29,372 nucleotides of DNA from Candidatus Woesearchaeota archaeon (GCA_018303645.1 JAGVXR010000030.1:1-29372); one strand, 5' to 3'; counted from the first letter of the stretch, positions 8,452-17,150 are shown. Made by a program: numbers and translations. Notes: generated by a model from the sequence alone, not told the origin.

Positions 8452-9510
8452 ATGGTTAAAATAGGGGTTATCGGCTGCGGATATTGGGGGCCAAACTTAA
8501 TAAGAAATTTCAGCAGTATTGAAGAATGCCAAGTTTTGTGGTGCTCTGATTTGAGAGAGGAAAGGCTGAACCACATGAAGCAGCTTTATCCTGATATAAA
8601 AACCACAAAAAATTATATGGACATCATCAATGACAAAAATGTTGATGCTGTTGCCATAGCAACCCCTGTTTCCATGCATTTCGAGCAGGCAAAAATGGCT
8701 TTGCTTGGCAATAAGCATGTTCTGATAGAAAAGCCGATGACAAATAATGTGAATGACGCTGAGGAATTGATTAAAATAGCGGAAAAAAATAATAAAGTCT
8801 TGATGGTTGACCATACATTTGAATATGCTCCTGCTGTAAATAAAATAAGGGAAATAATTGAAAGCAATGAGCTGGGAAAAATATTGACTATTGACATGAT
8901 AAGAGTCAATCTGGGTCTTTTCCAAAAAGACATAAATGTAATCTGGGACCTTGCTCCGCATGACATATCAATATTGCTCTTCCTGCTGAAAAAAATGCCA
9001 GCCAGCGTGAAAGCAGAGGGCATGGACTACATCCAAAAAAGCATTGTGGACGATGCGCATTTGACATTAAAATTCCATGAAGAGATTATGGTGCACATGC
9101 ATATAAGCTGGCTTGACCCATTGAAAATAAGGAAGATCACAATTGTCGGCAACAAGAAAATGCTTGTTTATGATGATACCGAGCAGAGGGAAAAGATAAG
9201 GATATATGACAAAGGCGTTGCCCTGGAAAAGAATAATGTGCCAAAGGACAAATACTATGACACCTGGGAGGATTTCAAGCTTGTTTACAGAAGCGGGGAA
9301 ATTTACGCGCCAAAGATAGACGATAAGGAGCCTTTGAATGTTATGTGCAGGCATTTCATTGATTGCATAAAAACAGGCAAAAAGCCGATTAGCGATGGAA
9401 ATTCCGGCTTGAAAGTAATCAAGGTGATAGAATCCCTTCAGGAGTCATTAAGAAATCATGGCAAAGAGGTTATTATCGATGCTGTTGATTTCCAATCTAA
9501 TAATCCATAA
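8452..9510 (+). CDS. Gfo/Idh/MocA-family sugar-nucleotide dehydrogenase
   Basis: A 352-residue NAD(P)-dependent oxidoreductase. The Rossmann motif is 'GVIGCGYWGPN' (5-15), the family signature 'LIEKPMT' contains Lys94 in E-K-P, and the catalytic region is 'WDLAPHDISIL' (165-175) with His170. The two-domain length is typical. The 'GCGYWGPN' start and 'DLAPHD' motif resemble the WlbA/WbpB branch, which oxidises C3 of UDP-N-acetylglucosaminuronate in the synthesis of diamino sugar acids, but the expected PLP aminotransferase and acetyltransferase partners are not in the window. Substrate assignment is therefore tentative. It heads a plus-strand unit followed after 23 bases by a GT-C gene. Confidence 0.82.
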   Translation: MVKIGVIGCGYWGPNLIRNFSSIEECQVLWCSDLREERLNHMKQLYPDIKTTKNYMDIINDKNVDAVAIATPVSMHFEQAKMALLGNKHVLIEKPMTNNVNDAEELIKIAEKNNKVLMVDHTFEYAPAVNKIREIIESNELGKILTIDMIRVNLGLFQKDINVIWDLAPHDISILLFLLKKMPASVKAEGMDYIQKSIVDDAHLTLKFHEEIMVHMHISWLDPLKIRKITIVGNKKMLVYDDTEQREKIRIYDKGVALEKNNVPKDKYYDTWEDFKLVYRSGEIYAPKIDDKEPLNVMCRHFIDCIKTGKKPISDGNSGLKVIKVIESLQESLRNHGKEVIIDAVDFQSNNP

Positions 9511-9533
9511 AAACAGCAGTTGTCCGTAGCGGT

Positions 9534-11153
9534 ATGAAATTAAACAAAAATTATATCCAAACTTTGATATTCATAGCAGTATATCTTTTTGCAATTTATT
9601 TCTGGAGCCAGCCTTTGCAGAGAAAACTGCCTTATGGCGAGTACGATGCAATGTCGCATTTTGAAGTTGCCGATTACATGGCTTATAATGACAAGTCAAT
9701 AATGAATTTGCCCCCTTACATAGACCTAAGGTACGGCACAGACAATTTGTTCAAGCCCCATACTTTATGGTATCCTCCGCCTTTCCATACTGCCCTTGGA
9801 ATTGTTGAAGTCATCGGAGGGGAAAGAATTGTGCCTGTTTTCCTCTTAAACACTATAATGGCGTCATTCATAATAGTCACATCATATTTTGTTATCAACT
9901 CATTGTTCGGGTTTTTGCCTGCAATTTTGTCTTCATTACTGCTGATTTTCTCGCCAAGGGATTTTATGCCTTTTCTATGGGGGCAATGGCCTGAGAGGTT
10001 TGCATATGCGTTTGTGCCAATTATCTTATACTGCTTTTACAAGTATTTCATCAATTACTCCAAAGAAAATAACAAGCCATTTTACCTTTACATGACTGCC
10101 TTGTTTTTGGGCATTAACCTGCTTATCCACCCGCTTATTTTCTTTCACTCTGTTGTCGGCATAGCGGTGCTTTACGCATTGCTGGCTGTAAAGCAAAAGA
10201 AATTTGTTTTTAACTGGAAGCACATATCAATAGCAGCAGTCATTTTTCTAATTTTATTTATGTTATTTCCATACCAGACATTCAACATCTTTCCGAGATT
10301 TGGGCTCAATGGAGATGCAGATAAAGCTCCGCAAAAAAGCATTGATGTGTCGAGGCTTTTTCAGTGGTCTTTGAACCCAAAAGATTACGTAGGCAGCGTG
10401 CCTCCAAGCTACTTCTCCTTCAGGGAAATGCATGGCCTGTGGACACTGCCCTTCTTGCTGATTGGAATCTTATTTTTGGCATTGAGGAGGGAAGAAAAGG
10501 ACTTGCTTTTATTGGCGTGGCTTATAAGCCTTTACTTGGTTCTTCACAGGGATATCGCTGGAAAGGTGTCTTTTTTGCACAGGTCATTGTCAGCAACAGC
10601 CCACATATTCGCGCCTTTGACTGCAATAGGAATTGTCTATCTGGGCTCGATCATAAAACTGCCGTCCAACTACAATAAATACATAAAATACCTGATTGCC
10701 GGGATTTTTGTCTATTTCACAATCTCTGTTAATATGGCAACTGCCTCAAAAATGCTGAACAAAAATACATACAATGACTTTTTCGGTACTTTGAACGAGC
10801 AGGAGTATCAGGCAGCCCAATGGGTGTTGGAGAATGTGCCAGTATCCGCTAATATAACGGTTCTTGGTATACCTTACTCCTCTGATGTCTTGAGTGTAAC
10901 ATCGAAGAAAATAAGGTGGTCTGCAGCAGTATCCCAACACGTGACTAGATTTTATTATTTCCTGGAAAATAAGGAAGATATCCTAAAATCCCGGGATTGG
11001 TATTTCATGCTCGATTACACAATGGTTGGAGCGCTTAATGACATAGAAACCTTCAATTATATGCAGCAGTTTGAAAAAAAAGATCTTGCTAACCATTCGT
11101 TGGTTTATGACAAAAACAATATGAGGGTGTATAAATTTGAGCCTAAAAAATAA
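9534..11153 (+). CDS. GT-C-like polytopic membrane glycosyltransferase
   Basis: A 539-residue membrane protein: one helix (about 9-24), a first external loop with 'PYGEYDAMSHFEVADYMA' (Asp38 and His42, a D-x3-H motif) and 'WYPPPFH' (79-85), about ten more hydrophobic segments, and a soluble C-terminal domain from about residue 405. The D-x3-H spacing and the YPP motif are shared with the proteins at 1831-3666 and 11842-13482, showing one family. The layout matches GT-C enzymes that use polyprenyl-phosphate sugars outside the cell. No WWDYG motif was found. It is directly coupled to a small membrane protein gene through a 17-base overlap. I cannot name a characterised relative. Confidence 0.68.
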   Translation: MKLNKNYIQTLIFIAVYLFAIYFWSQPLQRKLPYGEYDAMSHFEVADYMAYNDKSIMNLPPYIDLRYGTDNLFKPHTLWYPPPFHTALGIVEVIGGERIVPVFLLNTIMASFIIVTSYFVINSLFGFLPAILSSLLLIFSPRDFMPFLWGQWPERFAYAFVPIILYCFYKYFINYSKENNKPFYLYMTALFLGINLLIHPLIFFHSVVGIAVLYALLAVKQKKFVFNWKHISIAAVIFLILFMLFPYQTFNIFPRFGLNGDADKAPQKSIDVSRLFQWSLNPKDYVGSVPPSYFSFREMHGLWTLPFLLIGILFLALRREEKDLLLLAWLISLYLVLHRDIAGKVSFLHRSLSATAHIFAPLTAIGIVYLGSIIKLPSNYNKYIKYLIAGIFVYFTISVNMATASKMLNKNTYNDFFGTLNEQEYQAAQWVLENVPVSANITVLGIPYSSDVLSVTSKKIRWSAAVSQHVTRFYYFLENKEDILKSRDWYFMLDYTMVGALNDIETFNYMQQFEKKDLANHSLVYDKNNMRVYKFEPKK

Positions 11154-11484
11154 TGACTTAAAGGAGCTTATAATATTTTTGTCAGTTATATTATTGGCAA
11201 TGCTGATATTTTCATTTGTTTTATTTGGCTTTACTGGAGTCAGGGTTGTGATTGGGATTATTTTCATCTCAATTCCGTTTTATTTCATGCTTAATAATTT
11301 CGGGCTGAATGAGGGTGAAAAATTTGTTTTTTCAGCTTTGCTTGGATTTACATTATTCCCCTCTTTAGCATATCTACTTGGGCTTGTAATTTCATTCAGA
11401 ATTGCAATTGCAGCAGCATTCATGGCATTTGTTGGCATTGCTATTGTATTAATGAAATATAAGAATTTAAAAAAAGCCGCTTAA
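11137..11484 (+). CDS. Small DUF1616-like membrane protein, partner of the upstream GT-C
   Basis: A 115-residue protein with four hydrophobic segments and almost no soluble part. It starts at TTG 11137, inside the end of the upstream GT-C gene, with a GAGGG-like sequence a few bases before it; there is no early ATG in frame. The pattern 'VRVVIGIIFISIPFYFM' then 'EGEKFVFSALLGFTLF' and 'AYLLGL' resembles the LR...PGY...ER...YLLG pattern of archaeal DUF1616 proteins, though these are usually longer. Its neighbour across the convergent junction (11481-11885) has the same layout. Likely a subunit or regulator of the GT-C; function unproven. Its TAA shares the TTAA at 11481-11484 with the opposing gene's stop. 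Confidence 0.6.
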   Translation: MSLKNNDLKELIIFLSVILLAMLIFSFVLFGFTGVRVVIGIIFISIPFYFMLNNFGLNEGEKFVFSALLGFTLFPSLAYLLGLVISFRIAIAAAFMAFVGIAIVLMKYKNLKKAA

Positions 11485-11885
11485 TTTTCAGTTTGATTTT
11501 TATGTTTTTTGTTGATTGCCGCAATTAGCCCTATAATAATAATTGCTAATGGCAATAATGCAGCATGGTATTTGATATTCAATCCAATCATTCCGAGGTA
11601 ATAGCTGAATGCCCCAATTACGCCTGCAGACAAGGCAATCCCTATCACAATTCTCTCAATAAATTCCAGTTTTTCCTTCCAATAGAGCATTACAAAATAG
11701 CCAGGCAGCGCAAACAGCCAGAACAAGGATAGCACGGTTCTAAGAAGAACAACAAGATTTTCTTTGAAAAATGCAATTTTGAATATGAATAGCACTAATA
11801 AAAATAATAAACTAATGTGCACTAACTCCTTCCTAACCAAATCAAAAACTTCCTTCCTCAATGCAATCAGCTCCAATTTTATCAT
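11481..11885 (-). CDS. Small DUF1616-like membrane protein, partner of the 546-residue GT-C
   Basis: A 134-residue protein with four hydrophobic segments. It contains 'LRTVLSLFWLFALPGYFVML' and 'IERIVIGIALSAGVIGAFS', followed by 'YYLGM', fitting the archaeal DUF1616 pattern more clearly than its plus-strand counterpart. The ATG at 11885 lies inside the end of the upstream GT-C gene (44-base overlap), which indicates translational coupling and matched production of the two membrane proteins. The charged N-terminus (about 25 residues) is probably cytoplasmic. Proposed role: membrane partner of the adjacent GT-C; this rests on gene pairing only. Confidence 0.62.
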   Translation of the reverse strand: MIKLELIALRKEVFDLVRKELVHISLLFLLVLFIFKIAFFKENLVVLLRTVLSLFWLFALPGYFVMLYWKEKLEFIERIVIGIALSAGVIGAFSYYLGMIGLNIKYHAALLPLAIIIIGLIAAINKKHKNQTEN

Positions 11886-13482
11886 TTTTTAGTATCAGCA
11901 CAATATCGTTATCAAAAACTTTGCTTATGTGGTCTTTTTTCAGCAGTTCAGATTTTATGATAAGGTTGTATTCTGCAAGAACCTGCTGCCCTGAAACTTT
12001 ATCAAAAACAAGGTAGTCAAAGTTGCAAATGTCCTGCAGCCCGAAAAAATACTCTTGTGGCTTTGATTTCGTGATATCATCAAAAGTGAAATAGCCGGTT
12101 CTTACCACTATGGAGCCGCCGCCATCCCCCGGCAATTCGCTTACATAAAATCTTTTTATTTTTTTATTTTGTATCGACTTTACGAAGTCATCAGGATCAA
12201 CCTGGTAGTGCAGCCTTTTTGAATTCCTCAGCAAGGCGTCCTGGCTGTATATGTCCCCATAGAAGAAATAAATTTTTGAATCCGCTTCTGTGTTCTTGCT
12301 CAGCCACTCCAATGCAGCCCAATGATAAGAATCCATAATGCCCGGCGATGAAAATTTATTGTATTGGGGCACCCCAGGCAGCTTTATGCTGACCAGCAAA
12401 AGGACAAGAGCAACAGATATTATTGCTGAATAAGCCATACTCCATTTTTTAACAAGCAACTTCAATAGCATATAAGCCCCAAATCCAAAAAATACTGAAA
12501 GGTACACTGGCCAGAAAAACCTTAACTGAAATGCCCTAAGCCCAAAGCCAATGTAGTTTAGAAATCCGCCTAAAAGCATTGCAAATCCAAAGACAAATGA
12601 GGCATGCATGTCCTTTAGCCTGAACAAGGAGAACAAAATTCCGGCTGCTATAAATATCAACAAAATGCCGAAATTAGCCATATAAAATCCAGGATTGCCC
12701 TGCCATACGGGCTCAACAGCAAAGGAATAGGGCTGCGCTTTTGCCCAGGAGTTCATAAATATAATCAAATAGTATAATGAAACGGCAACTGAAATAATAA
12801 ACGCTATTGTAATTTTTTTGATATCGCTCTTTTTGAGGGATTTGCCAAAAAATTTTATTGCTAAAAACATTGCAAGAAAAATTAATGCAAACACCGCCTC
12901 TGACGTGTGGGTCAGCGCTATTGAAGTAAGAGTTATTGCCATTGGAATGTAGGATTTTTCCAGATCTATCATCACTATGCACCATGCAAATGCTATAAGA
13001 AAAAATTGGGCAAGCAAAGACGGCCAGTGCCCCCATGCAAATCCTATCGACAAAGGATGCGAAAAAATAAGTGCAGCCAGGGGCAATGCCATCACTGCGG
13101 CATTTCTGTTGAAGTTCCTGATAATGTAGTACACAACCAACACTCCAATAACTGCGAAAAAGAACACAATAAAATAAATTGAGTCATAAACCTCAAGCCC
13201 TGTGGAATGCGAAAATATTGCTGAGAGATGGTAAATTATTGGAGGATACCTTCCTACTGCATCCTTAAATCCATGGGATATGTAATATGCCTCGTACTTG
13301 AAATTGCCGGCGTCTTTAACCGCTTCTGCCCTTACTTGATGCTGAAAAGCGTCTGAGGCGAAGTATCCATAAGGGAACTGGTGCGACAAGGAGTGCTCCG
13401 CTATGTTTCCATAGCCTGTAAACAATAAAAGTGCGAATACCGCAAGCAGGAACAATCTTTCTGCAGCATCTGACAATTCCAT
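11842..13482 (-). CDS. GT-C-like polytopic membrane glycosyltransferase
   Basis: A 546-residue membrane protein of the same family as the gene at 9534. After an N-terminal helix the first external loop has 'FPYGYFASDAFQHQVRAEA' (Asp44 and His48, D-x3-H) and 'RYPPIIYH' (78-85). About ten further hydrophobic segments follow, then a soluble C-terminal domain from about residue 385 ('YHWAALEWLSKNTEADSKIY'), comparable with 'YQAAQWVLENVPVSANITV' in the 539-residue protein. Expected role: transfer of a sugar from a lipid-phosphate donor on the outer membrane face. A TATA box lies about 27 bases before the ATG, so it is probably leaderless. Donor and acceptor are unknown. Confidence 0.68.
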   Translation of the reverse strand: MELSDAAERLFLLAVFALLLFTGYGNIAEHSLSHQFPYGYFASDAFQHQVRAEAVKDAGNFKYEAYYISHGFKDAVGRYPPIIYHLSAIFSHSTGLEVYDSIYFIVFFFAVIGVLVVYYIIRNFNRNAAVMALPLAALIFSHPLSIGFAWGHWPSLLAQFFLIAFAWCIVMIDLEKSYIPMAITLTSIALTHTSEAVFALIFLAMFLAIKFFGKSLKKSDIKKITIAFIISVAVSLYYLIIFMNSWAKAQPYSFAVEPVWQGNPGFYMANFGILLIFIAAGILFSLFRLKDMHASFVFGFAMLLGGFLNYIGFGLRAFQLRFFWPVYLSVFFGFGAYMLLKLLVKKWSMAYSAIISVALVLLLVSIKLPGVPQYNKFSSPGIMDSYHWAALEWLSKNTEADSKIYFFYGDIYSQDALLRNSKRLHYQVDPDDFVKSIQNKKIKRFYVSELPGDGGGSIVVRTGYFTFDDITKSKPQEYFFGLQDICNFDYLVFDKVSGQQVLAEYNLIIKSELLKKDHISKVFDNDIVLILKNDKIGADCIEEGSF

Positions 13483-13503
13483 ATTTCTAAAATAAATTTG
13501 CCC

Positions 13504-13514
13504 TATTATATAAC
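13504..13514 (-). promoter_or_regulatory. TATA box of the 546-residue GT-C gene
   Basis: GTTATATAATA on the minus strand, centred about 27 bases upstream of ATG 13482. It is back to back with the plus-strand TATA box at 13538, forming a compact divergent promoter pair. Confidence 0.55.
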
Positions 13515-13537
13515 ATTTTTGATTCTTTTACAGAAAG

Positions 13538-13547
13538 TTTTATAAAG
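13538..13547 (+). promoter_or_regulatory. TATA box of the radical SAM/SPASM gene
   Basis: TTTTATAAAG about 27 bases upstream of ATG 13569, preceded by the purine-rich stretch AGAAAG, which fits a BRE. Spacing predicts a leaderless transcript. Confidence 0.6.
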
Positions 13548-13568
13548 CAATCTTGCCCATTTGTAGCC

Positions 13569-14861
13569 ATGCTGTTGAAGTCTTACATACAGAGGAACAG
13601 GCCGGTTAGCATAGTTCATTTCATTACTAACAGGTGCAATGCCAGATGCAAGCACTGCTTTATTGATTTTGACGATGAGAACGTGTTCAAAGGGGATTTT
13701 ACCCTGGGAGAGATTAAAAAATTCATAAGCAATCTTAGCGGAAGCCTGAAAAATGTGAACTTGACAGGAGGAGAGCCTTTATTGAGGAATGACTTTTATG
13801 AGATTGTGCAGGAGTACTTCAACAAGACAAATATAGATTCTGTTTTCGTGACAACAAACGGCTTCTTTACCGATAAAACGCTGAAAGTTGCAAATGACTT
13901 CATTCAGGACAAAAGATATGATGGCAAGAAAATTGTGTTCAGCGTTTCTTTGGATAATTTTCCGGAAAAGCACGATGAAAACAGGCGCATAAAAGGCTTG
14001 TTTGAGAGGGCAATTAACACTTACAATAAATTGACGGAGCTCAATAATCCAAAAATTATAGTTAATGTGAATTTATGCGTCACTCCTGAAAATTGCGACG
14101 ACATCGATAACATATTTAGGTACATGACAGAAGAAAGGGGAGTCAAGGCAGTAACAAGCATAATGCTAAGGGGCAAAAAGATAGATCCTGAGACAAGAAA
14201 GAAGATTTATGCAGGCTATGTTAAGCTCTGCAGATTGATTGATGGGGGGCTTGCAAACCATAAGCTTGAAGGTTACGGCGATTCATTATTTGGGAAGATT
14301 CTTAATGCAAAAAATGTAATCCTGCACAGGGAAGTTGCAAGGACTTTCCTTACAAATGAATACCTGACTCCATGCTATGCCGGCGGCTTGTTTGGAGTAG
14401 TATGCGCCAACGGCGATGTTTACCCTTGCGAAATGCTCTCACTGAAAATGGGTAATCTTCGCGATTTTGATTATGATTTAAATGAAGTTTTTGATTCAAA
14501 TGCGGCAAAAACAGCGCGAAAATACATTAAAGAGACAAATTGCCATTGCACTTACGAATGCGCGTGGACAATAAATATATTCATGAATCCAAAATACGTG
14601 GCTGATATTATAAAGAGCACAATGGCGCTTAATAATCCCAAGCTTTTTCATGGTTTGAATAATGAAATCAATGTAGATGTCAGCAATCTGAATGTTGGCC
14701 TTAACACAGACAAGGATGATGTCAGCATGTACAAGAGCGTGCCTGGCAGCTATATGCAGTTAATGAGCTCGCACCCTGTCATAAAAGTCGACCCTATGGA
14801 CACAACCCATAGCGTTTCCGACAAGAAAGTGAAGATAGAAAAATTAAAAGTATTTAGTTAA
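13569..14861 (+). CDS. Radical SAM enzyme with SPASM domain
   Basis: A 430-residue protein. The radical SAM iron-sulfur motif is 'CNARCKHC' (Cys23, Cys27, Cys30), with 'LTGGEPLLR' (65-73) for S-adenosylmethionine binding. The C-terminal SPASM domain has Cys269, Cys279 and Cys287 ('CANGDVYPCEML') and Cys325, Cys327 and Cys331 ('CHCTYEC'), enough for auxiliary [4Fe-4S] cluster binding. SPASM enzymes modify peptides, proteins or small molecules, including sugar alcohols and amino sugars. A tail of about 90 residues after the last cysteine matches no domain I recognise. The enzyme stands alone on its strand between two GT-C genes, so a glycan or lipid-linked substrate is plausible but not shown. 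No precursor peptide gene was seen beside it. Confidence 0.82.
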   Translation: MLLKSYIQRNRPVSIVHFITNRCNARCKHCFIDFDDENVFKGDFTLGEIKKFISNLSGSLKNVNLTGGEPLLRNDFYEIVQEYFNKTNIDSVFVTTNGFFTDKTLKVANDFIQDKRYDGKKIVFSVSLDNFPEKHDENRRIKGLFERAINTYNKLTELNNPKIIVNVNLCVTPENCDDIDNIFRYMTEERGVKAVTSIMLRGKKIDPETRKKIYAGYVKLCRLIDGGLANHKLEGYGDSLFGKILNAKNVILHREVARTFLTNEYLTPCYAGGLFGVVCANGDVYPCEMLSLKMGNLRDFDYDLNEVFDSNAAKTARKYIKETNCHCTYECAWTINIFMNPKYVADIIKSTMALNNPKLFHGLNNEINVDVSNLNVGLNTDKDDVSMYKSVPGSYMQLMSSHPVIKVDPMDTTHSVSDKKVKIEKLKVFS

Positions 14862-14870
14862 ACTCTAAAA

Positions 14871-17150
14871 TTATAGCTGTATATTTCTTGCTATTTCCAA
14901 AAACTTTGTGCTTTCATTCATGGTTGAAAAGTATATTGCAATGCTTAATATAACCAAAACAGAAATTATGCCATAGTAAATAACCTTATGCCTTCTGTCT
15001 TTCAGCAGATTTTGCTTGCTGAGCAATGGAGCCTGCGCAATGAGTATCACTGCAATCATCATCAGCAAAAATATCCAGTGCATGGGGAAAAAAACATACT
15101 CATTGTAGTCCTCAATAAAATTTCCGCCTTTGGTGCATTGCTTTTGCAGGGCAATCCCATTCATCTGCAGGACTCCATTTATGATGTTGTTTGCCGCAAA
15201 TCTGCTCTTCCCGCAAATATCGTCAAACACCCCTGAGTAATAATAAACCATCTTTTGGAATGATAATCTGCAGTTCTCCGCATTATCCATCACAACCATT
15301 GCCGTGTGCCTGCTGTTTCTTTTATAATGCTCGGCATTTGGCACAATAATCTTGCAGTACCTTGATGCAGTTTGGTCGTCAAGCGACATAAATGATTTGT
15401 AAATCAGGGCATCCTGCATGTGCGGCCCCACCAATATCATGCTGTAATTTTCCTGCTTCAGCCTTTCACTGACAGTCTTGATTTTGAATTCCCTCTGCTT
15501 TTCTTCTGATTCACTTATTAAAATTGGCATTTTCCATTTAGACATGTCCGCTACGCCCATTTTTATCAGCCTTGGACCGACTCGTTCGTCAATATTTGTC
15601 TGATAAAATGTGTCGCTTATTATCTCAGTTTTTTCTGGATTGTATTTGTAGTCATACCTTGTCAGCAATTCAGGGTACTCTGCCATTATTCTTCCCTCTT
15701 GAGGCGACATAAAATGAATACCATATCCGATTTCTTTTTGGAAATTATCAAGCTCAAAGCCTATCTTGTTGTAAAGATACAAGCTTAAATCGTTTGTTTC
15801 GAATCCAGGAAATACAACAAGCATGGCAAATATTACGGGAAACGCCGCTTTCATAAGCCCCAAATCCTTTAATTTTTCCTTCAGGAAAACAAGCGTCAGG
15901 ATTATGAAAGGGTAAGCTGGGATCATGTATCTGCTAATCTGAAACCCGCCTGCAGTTTTCGCAACCGCAAACATAATTATTGCCAGGCTTATGCTCCCCA
16001 CCAATGGGATAACATTTTTTTTATGATAAAACAGATAGAGTGAAAATCCAAGTACAAAATAGGCAAAGAACAGATTAATGTTTACAGAGCCTTTTGGCGC
16101 GAGCAAGGGGAGCAGTTGTTTTAATGTGAATTCCGGGTCAAGCGAATGGGCAAATAGGCTGTATGCAAGCATATTTGGAAATATAACTACCAGTACAATA
16201 AAAATTACAAGAATTGGCGCTATAACTAGCATAACATTTTTGAATTTCTTAAGCCTTATTTTAACGCCCTTTATGCCTAAGCCATTTCCTTCCAGTTGTA
16301 TTAATCCTATTTCAAATGGATAATATAAAAGCAGAATAACTGGCAATATGGCAGATTGTATAGACGAAAAGATAGACAATGAAAAAAATGCTCCTGCGAT
16401 AATCTCCCTGAATCTAACTTTTGAATAGTACATGAAATAAAACCCAATGAAGGTAAAAACAACAGTCAATGACTTGTCAAAAGTGTCGGCCACCAGATAA
16501 CCATAAAGCCAGATTACAAACAGGAAAGCCGCCAAAAAAATCCCTTTTTTTTGAGTCTCCAGCTTGATTATTTTGTATCCCAGATAAGCTACCAAAAGGC
16601 CGAGCGATAGGATGAATGCTTTCAATGAAACGTGGAATGCCGTAGCCGCTCCGAAAAAACTCCTGAAAATCAAACCTATTATGAACAATATTGGGCCTTC
16701 CTGGCAGTGCGGATGGCCTGTGTAAAGCTGCCCCTTCGACAGAAAGTCAATGCAGGACATCCATTCAGGATTATAAGTGGGAAGGGAAGTCTGCCGTGCA
16801 TAATAAACAAGCACAAGCAGAATAATTATTAAATAAATTTTTGCATAATGCTTTCCAAATAGGTTTGAAGGCTTTTGGATTTTTGTTACTTCATTATTCC
16901 CTTTTTTTGTTGCATCAGAAAAAGTAAGAATTCTTGCGTCGCTGAACTCATTTTTTACTTCCTCAACATAATTTGAATACCCCTCGTATCTTTCAACAAT
17001 TTTTATTGTTATGCTCTTGTCCTTGTTATTTTCTTTATATTCCTCAGCCTTTTTCTTGTCATTTGCAATTGAAAAAATGATCATATCATTTATTTCTTTA
17101 TGTATCTTCAGCAAATTTTCATGCGCCTTGGCTATCAGAATCTCTCTCAT
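14871..17150 (-). CDS. Large GT-C-like membrane protein with soluble N-terminal extension
   Basis: A 759-residue protein. Residues 1 to about 102 are soluble, charged and mixed alpha/beta ('ARILTFSDATKK' at 72-83), with no domain I recognise. A helix (104-118) is followed by a first loop 'YNPEWMSCIDFLSKGQLY' and 'GHPHCQEGPILF', comparable to the loop in GT-C enzymes where an acidic residue (Glu129 or Asp135) would be catalytic. About ten more membrane segments follow, then a large external domain (about 455-690) with several cysteines, and further helices at the end. The D-x3-H plus YPP pattern of the other GT-Cs is absent, so this is a different branch. A TATA-like box lies upstream. Function as a glycosyltransferase is inferred. 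Confidence 0.6.
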   Translation of the reverse strand: MREILIAKAHENLLKIHKEINDMIIFSIANDKKKAEEYKENNKDKSITIKIVERYEGYSNYVEEVKNEFSDARILTFSDATKKGNNEVTKIQKPSNLFGKHYAKIYLIIILLVLVYYARQTSLPTYNPEWMSCIDFLSKGQLYTGHPHCQEGPILFIIGLIFRSFFGAATAFHVSLKAFILSLGLLVAYLGYKIIKLETQKKGIFLAAFLFVIWLYGYLVADTFDKSLTVVFTFIGFYFMYYSKVRFREIIAGAFFSLSIFSSIQSAILPVILLLYYPFEIGLIQLEGNGLGIKGVKIRLKKFKNVMLVIAPILVIFIVLVVIFPNMLAYSLFAHSLDPEFTLKQLLPLLAPKGSVNINLFFAYFVLGFSLYLFYHKKNVIPLVGSISLAIIMFAVAKTAGGFQISRYMIPAYPFIILTLVFLKEKLKDLGLMKAAFPVIFAMLVVFPGFETNDLSLYLYNKIGFELDNFQKEIGYGIHFMSPQEGRIMAEYPELLTRYDYKYNPEKTEIISDTFYQTNIDERVGPRLIKMGVADMSKWKMPILISESEEKQREFKIKTVSERLKQENYSMILVGPHMQDALIYKSFMSLDDQTASRYCKIIVPNAEHYKRNSRHTAMVVMDNAENCRLSFQKMVYYYSGVFDDICGKSRFAANNIINGVLQMNGIALQKQCTKGGNFIEDYNEYVFFPMHWIFLLMMIAVILIAQAPLLSKQNLLKDRRHKVIYYGIISVLVILSIAIYFSTMNESTKFLEIARNIQL

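Noticed and set aside
8497..9023. Antisense frames of 136 and 154 codons in the Gfo/Idh/MocA gene
   Set aside because: Long only because of the codon pattern of the true gene; rich in Phe, Ile, Ser and Cys with no recognisable motif.
10364..10678. Plus-strand 104-codon frame inside the 539-residue GT-C gene
   Set aside because: Out of frame with a gene whose motifs are clear, and without its own promoter or ribosome-binding site.
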